Shown in pieces: positions 20,772 to 23,878 of a stretch of 23,878 nt of DNA (positions within the stretch are counted from its first letter, which is position 1; every line of letters starts with the position of its first letter). Source of the DNA: Kerstersia similis (GTDB lineage: Bacteria > Pseudomonadota > Gammaproteobacteria > Burkholderiales > Burkholderiaceae_B); the NCBI RefSeq assembly GCF_965139615.1, contig NZ_CBCSIQ010000038.1:1-23878 (forward strand). The letters run 5' to 3'. A program made the translations under genes and the position numbers. A model generated the notes under the pieces. It worked only from the letters and a program-made list of their open reading frames with translations. It was not told where the DNA came from and ran no database searches.

Positions 20772-21935
20772 ATGCTGAAAAACCTGTTGTCTGCCGATTT
20801 GCCGCGCAGCCGCATGCTGGGCCTGCTGCTATCGGTCATCCTGTTCTGCCTGGCGCTGGGCCCGTTCCTGTTTGATGGGACGCGGGCGTTCACCATGCTG
20901 GGGATGATCTGTATTTTCATCATTGTCGTGGCCTCCTATGACTTGATGCTGGGCTATACCCATATCGTGTCATTCGCGCACACGATGTTTTTCGGCATTG
21001 GCGCTTATGGCGTGGCCATGGCGCTGGGCGCATATGGCAACTCGATAGGCGCTGTATTCATCGGGCTGGTGCTGGCATTATTGCTGACGCTGGTGCTGTC
21101 CTTGCTGCTGGGATTGCTGTCGTTGCGCGTCAAGGCGATCTTCTTCGCATTGGTTACGCTGGCGGTGGCATTTGCCTTTCTCAGTCTGGTCAACCAGCTC
21201 TACGCCATCACTGGCGGAGAGGACGGCCTGCGGGTGCAAGTGCCGCGTGAACTGGGGCCCGCCTGGCGATTCAGTGATGCGGTGCTGCAGGGCTGGAGCC
21301 CAGGACGCTTCCTGAACGCCTGGCTGGGCGGGTCTGCTGGCGCCGCCGAAGCAGCGCGCGATGCCTGGTTCCAGGTGCGCCTGACGGGCCGGGTGCTGAT
21401 GTATTACCTGGTGTTCGTGGTCAGCGCCGTGGTGTTCCTGGGTTTGCTGCGTGTCGTGAATTCACCTTTTGGCAGTGTGTTGCAGGCCATTCGGGAAAAT
21501 GAATTCCGGGCGCAGGCGCTGGGCTATCGTACCGTGCTCTATCGCACGGCCGCCGTGTGCTTTGCGTCCTTGCTGGCTTGCCTGGCGGGTGCGCTGTTTG
21601 CCTTGTTCAATCGCTACGTCAATCCAGAAAATACCTTGAACTTCGAGCTGATGGTTTTCATTCTGCTGATGTGCGTCATTGGCGGCATGGGCACGTTGTA
21701 TGGCGCGGTGGTGGGTGTCGTGGTGTTTCTGCTGGCGCAGAATTATTTGCAGGATGTGCTCAAGGCAATTGCTGCCCTGATGCCGGAAGGTTCCTTCCTG
21801 GCGGCTTTGGCGGCACCGGAACGCTGGCTGCTTTGGTTCGGGGTGTTGTTTGTGCTCAGCGTGTATTTCTTCCCGGCCGGGATAGCGGGGCAGTTGCGGT
21901 TGCGGGCGGCACGCCGCAGGCAGCAGGCCACCTGA
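20772..21935 (+). CDS. Branched-chain-type ABC transporter permease, LivM type
   Basis: The 387-residue inner-membrane protein shows the LivM pattern: 'YDLMLGYTHIVSFAHTMFFGIGAYGVAM' in the first third, an EDGL loop (GGEDGLRVQVPRELG) in the middle, and the coupling segment 'SPFGSVLQAIRENEFRAQALGY', then 'YVNPENTLNFELMVFILLMCVIGGMGTLYGAVVG'. I prefer the ATG at 20772, five bases after GGGGAA; the ATG at 20760 (four codons earlier) lacks a ribosome site. It is the last gene of the importer operon and is followed by a strong terminator. Confidence 0.92.
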   Translation: MLKNLLSADLPRSRMLGLLLSVILFCLALGPFLFDGTRAFTMLGMICIFIIVVASYDLMLGYTHIVSFAHTMFFGIGAYGVAMALGAYGNSIGAVFIGLVLALLLTLVLSLLLGLLSLRVKAIFFALVTLAVAFAFLSLVNQLYAITGGEDGLRVQVPRELGPAWRFSDAVLQGWSPGRFLNAWLGGSAGAAEAARDAWFQVRLTGRVLMYYLVFVVSAVVFLGLLRVVNSPFGSVLQAIRENEFRAQALGYRTVLYRTAAVCFASLLACLAGALFALFNRYVNPENTLNFELMVFILLMCVIGGMGTLYGAVVGVVVFLLAQNYLQDVLKAIAALMPEGSFLAALAAPERWLLWFGVLFVLSVYFFPAGIAGQLRLRAARRRQQAT

Positions 21936-21953
21936 CAGCGCGGGCGGTAGCAG

Positions 21954-21983
21954 CGGCGTGCCTGGGGAGGCACGCCGTATTTC
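21954..21983 (+). terminator. Terminator at the end of the ABC importer operon
   Basis: A perfect 10-bp stem CGGCGTGCCT (21954-21963) / AGGCACGCCG (21968-21977) encloses a GGGG tetraloop and is followed by TATTTCCT. The T tract is short but the stem is very stable. It lies 19 bases after the livM-type stop and separates it from the convergent tautomerase gene. Confidence 0.8.
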
Positions 21984-22024
21984 CTATTGAGGCATTTGCG
22001 CTGCGCCCGGCCTGCCGGGGGATG

Positions 22025-22216
22025 TCAGCGGCCCAGCGATTTGGCGGTTTTGCCGCCCATGCCGAAGTCGGTATTGGGCACTTCGAGCAGGATGACGCGT
22101 ATGCTGTCGCGCGGCGCGCCTATGCTGTGTTCGGCGGCATCGGTGAGGGCCTGGATCAGTGAAGCTTTCTGTGCTTCGCTGCGGCCCTGGATCAGGCTGA
22201 CTTGAATGATGGGCAT
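22025..22216 (-). CDS. dmpI: 4-oxalocrotonate tautomerase (2-hydroxymuconate tautomerase)
   Basis: The 63-codon product loses Met to give a 62-residue chain, the standard length of 4-oxalocrotonate tautomerase. The catalytic N-terminal Pro1 is present, and counting from it Arg11, Arg39 and Phe50 all occupy their known active-site positions (PIIQVSLIQGR, SIRVILLEV, NTDFGMGGK). The enzyme converts 2-hydroxymuconate to 2-oxo-3-hexenedioate in the 4-oxalocrotonate branch of catechol meta-cleavage. It follows the decarboxylase gene by 63 bases, on the same strand, giving pathway-consistent order. The symbol follows the phenol (dmp) operon; xylH is the TOL equivalent. Confidence 0.92.
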   Translation of the reverse strand: MPIIQVSLIQGRSEAQKASLIQALTDAAEHSIGAPRDSIRVILLEVPNTDFGMGGKTAKSLGR

Positions 22217-22279
22217 GAGGTTCTGTTCGGTAGGAAGGACGGAAAATGAAGAGTGGGGACGTGCGTCGTGGTGGCCAGT

Positions 22280-23068
22280 TCAGACGAAATGCATGGAGAC
22301 TTCGCCCAGGTGTTCGTAACGCACGCGTATGTGGTCGCCCTGGGCGACAGGAAAGGCTTCGGTGATGCCGCCGGTCAGAATCAATGGGCCAGCGGGCAGA
22401 CTGCGGCCCTGGCGGCCCAGCATATTGGCGAGCATGGCAACGCTGTTGAGCGGGTTGCCAAGAACGGCAGCGCCTGCCGCCGTCGCCAGCAAACGGCCGT
22501 TTTTCTCCAGCACCACGCCCAGGTGGCGCAGGTCCAGGCCCAGGGCCGGACGAATCGTATCGCCGGTCACGTAGCGTGCGGCAGATGTGTTGTCGGCGAT
22601 GACGCTTTTCAGATCGAAGCGGAAGTTCTCGTAGCGCGAGTCGATGATTTCGACAGCGGGCAGGATGCAGGCCGTGGCAGCCAGGACATCGCCGGCATGA
22701 ATGCCGGGCCCGCTTAGCGGGCGCTGTAGGATGACGGCGATCTCGGCTTCTATCTTCGGATGGATGAGTTCATCCATGCGGATGTCGCCGCCGTTGGCGA
22801 TGGCGCCCTCGGCCATGATGAAACCATGGATGGGTTCGGTGACGCCCATTTGCTGCATCTTGGCCTGTGACGTCAGCCCCATTTTCAGGCCGGAGACGGC
22901 AAGGCCGCGCGCCTGTTTGCGGGCGCGGATGAGATCCTGGATGGCATAGGCATCATCCCAGTCCATGTGCGGGTGGGCTGCGGTGATACGGGTGACCGGG
23001 CGGCGCTCCCGTTCAGCGGTTTCCAGGTGTTGCGCCAGCGTTTCCCGCGTGCTTGCGTTGAGTGTCAT
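22280..23068 (-). CDS. dmpH: 4-oxalocrotonate decarboxylase
   Basis: The 262-residue protein belongs to the hydratase/decarboxylase family and resembles the decarboxylase branch (DmpH/XylI) in detail: GLKMGLTSQAKMQQMGV (about 60-76), LIHPKIEAEIAV (101-112, with metal-ligand acids), VEIIDSRYENFRFDLKSV and ADNTSAARYVTG. The RYENF..DL segment distinguishes it from the hydratase next door, which has RIRDWKI. It decarboxylates 2-oxo-3-hexenedioate to 2-hydroxypenta-2,4-dienoate and is known to form a complex with the hydratase, so their adjacency (18-base gap) is expected. A GAAGGA lies about twelve bases before the ATG. It is cytosolic and Mg/Mn-dependent by family knowledge. Confidence 0.9.
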   Translation of the reverse strand: MTLNASTRETLAQHLETAERERRPVTRITAAHPHMDWDDAYAIQDLIRARKQARGLAVSGLKMGLTSQAKMQQMGVTEPIHGFIMAEGAIANGGDIRMDELIHPKIEAEIAVILQRPLSGPGIHAGDVLAATACILPAVEIIDSRYENFRFDLKSVIADNTSAARYVTGDTIRPALGLDLRHLGVVLEKNGRLLATAAGAAVLGNPLNSVAMLANMLGRQGRSLPAGPLILTGGITEAFPVAQGDHIRVRYEHLGEVSMHFV

Positions 23069-23086
23069 GAGTGGCAGAGTCCTTCT

Positions 23087-23872
23087 TCAATGAAAGGAAA
23101 TGCTGGCGCTGCCGATGCCGGATAGCCCCAGATGCAGGTGATCCCCAGGCACGACGGGCACCATGGCGGCCAGCGAGCCGGACAACACGATTTCTCCCGC
23201 CAGCAGGCCGGATCCCAAGCCCCCCAGGGTATTGGCCAGCCAGGCGACAGCCTGGGCCGGGTGGCCCAAGGCTGCGGCACCGGCTCCTGTTGCCGCGACA
23301 CGGCCATTCTGCTCCAGCACCATGCCGGTCAGGCCAAAGTCCATCCGGCGCGGGTCTGCGCCTTGATCGCCGATGACCAGGCAGCCGCAGGAGGCGTTGT
23401 CGGCCACGGTGTCGGCGATCCGGATCTTCCAGTCCCGGATGCGGGAATCCACGATTTCGAAGCAGGGCAGGACCAGCTCGGTGGCAGCCAGTACGTCGGC
23501 GCTGGTCACGCCGGGCCCGGCCAGCTCGCGTTTGAGCAGAAAGGCGATTTCTCCTTCCGCCTTGGGTGCGATCAGGTGATCCGTGGCAAGGCTGGCGCCG
23601 TTGGCAACGACCATATCGGAGGTCAGCACGCCGAAATCCGGTTGATGGACTTGCAGCATATCCATCACGGCCTGGCTGGTAACGCCGATTTTCTTGCCGA
23701 TCACGCGCGCGCCGCTGGATTGCAGCCTGAGCTGGATCAGCAACTGCTGGATCTGGTAGGCCTGGGCCAGCGTCAGGCCGGGGTGGGTGTCGGTCAGTGG
23801 GGCAATGGGATCGCAATGCAACCAGGCATGATGCAGTTGTTCTGCGAGGGCACGAAGCGGTGCTTGGGGCAT
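23087..23872 (-). CDS. dmpE: 2-oxopent-4-enoate (2-hydroxypentadienoate) hydratase
   Basis: The 261-residue protein matches DmpE/XylJ hydratase: GKKIGVTSQAVMDMLQVHQPDFG (about 59-81), LIAPKAEGEIAF (100-111) with metal-binding Glu residues, CFEIVDSRIRDWKI and ADNASCGCLVIGDQ, then GAGAAALGHPAQAVAWLANTL. It hydrates 2-hydroxypenta-2,4-dienoate to 4-hydroxy-2-oxovalerate. The start at 23872 is only six bases from the window edge, so no ribosome site can be judged, but the N-terminus (MPQAPLRALAEQLHHAW) fits the family. Upstream genes, off the right end, probably include ring-cleavage dioxygenase and semialdehyde dehydrogenase; the aldolase and acetaldehyde dehydrogenase that normally follow are not downstream here. 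Confidence 0.91.
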   Translation of the reverse strand: MPQAPLRALAEQLHHAWLHCDPIAPLTDTHPGLTLAQAYQIQQLLIQLRLQSSGARVIGKKIGVTSQAVMDMLQVHQPDFGVLTSDMVVANGASLATDHLIAPKAEGEIAFLLKRELAGPGVTSADVLAATELVLPCFEIVDSRIRDWKIRIADTVADNASCGCLVIGDQGADPRRMDFGLTGMVLEQNGRVAATGAGAAALGHPAQAVAWLANTLGGLGSGLLAGEIVLSGSLAAMVPVVPGDHLHLGLSGIGSASISFH

Positions 23873-23878
23873 GGGGGG

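Noticed and set aside
19769..20923. His/Gln-rich open frame of 384 codons on the minus strand
   Set aside because: It lies opposite the LivH-type permease; the His richness is the reverse reading of Met/Val/Trp-rich membrane codons.

Overview
The window is GC-rich, tightly packed bacterial chromosome with no rRNA, tRNA, CRISPR array, insertion sequence or phage gene that I can see. The gene content (ImuA-ImuB-DnaE2 SOS cassette with a classical LexA box, Liv-type ABC transporters, meta-cleavage pathway enzymes, CopC/CopD) fits a free-living betaproteobacterium of the order Burkholderiales, most likely Alcaligenaceae or a relative. That placement is an impression from protein style, not a measured result. 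Three ambiguous bases (N at 9971, 10187 and 10197) show it comes from a draft assembly.

Left part (1-3400): an orphan ParD-like antitoxin gene ending in a strong terminator; a small FMN-binding split-barrel (pyridoxamine oxidase-like) gene divergent from a ChrR/YieF-type flavin reductase gene, separated by about 360 bases holding an AT-rich tract and a GTGC-type tandem repeat; and a copC-copD copper pair on the minus strand.

Middle part (3480-9260): a 20-base LexA operator precedes imuA, imuB and dnaE2, which overlap one another and form the DNA-damage-inducible error-prone repair synthesis cassette. A small lipoprotein gene follows on the opposite strand.

Right part (9263-23878): a catabolic island. 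A minus-strand operon begins with a TetR regulator and continues with a crotonase-fold enzyme, a large secreted NHL-repeat protein, an acyl-CoA ligase, a double hot-dog (MaoC-like) protein and an HSL-family esterase; several junctions are ATGA overlaps. Divergent from tetR is a complete Liv-type ABC importer (binding protein, two ATPases, two permeases) closed by a strong terminator. Convergent with it are three genes of the catechol meta-cleavage lower pathway: 4-oxalocrotonate tautomerase, 4-oxalocrotonate decarboxylase and 2-oxopent-4-enoate hydratase. The likely theme is uptake of a carboxylic or aromatic substrate, CoA activation, a few beta-oxidation-like steps and, nearby, ring-fission product processing. 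The substrate cannot be named from sequence. The TetR operon with its embedded secreted beta-propeller is the least familiar system here.
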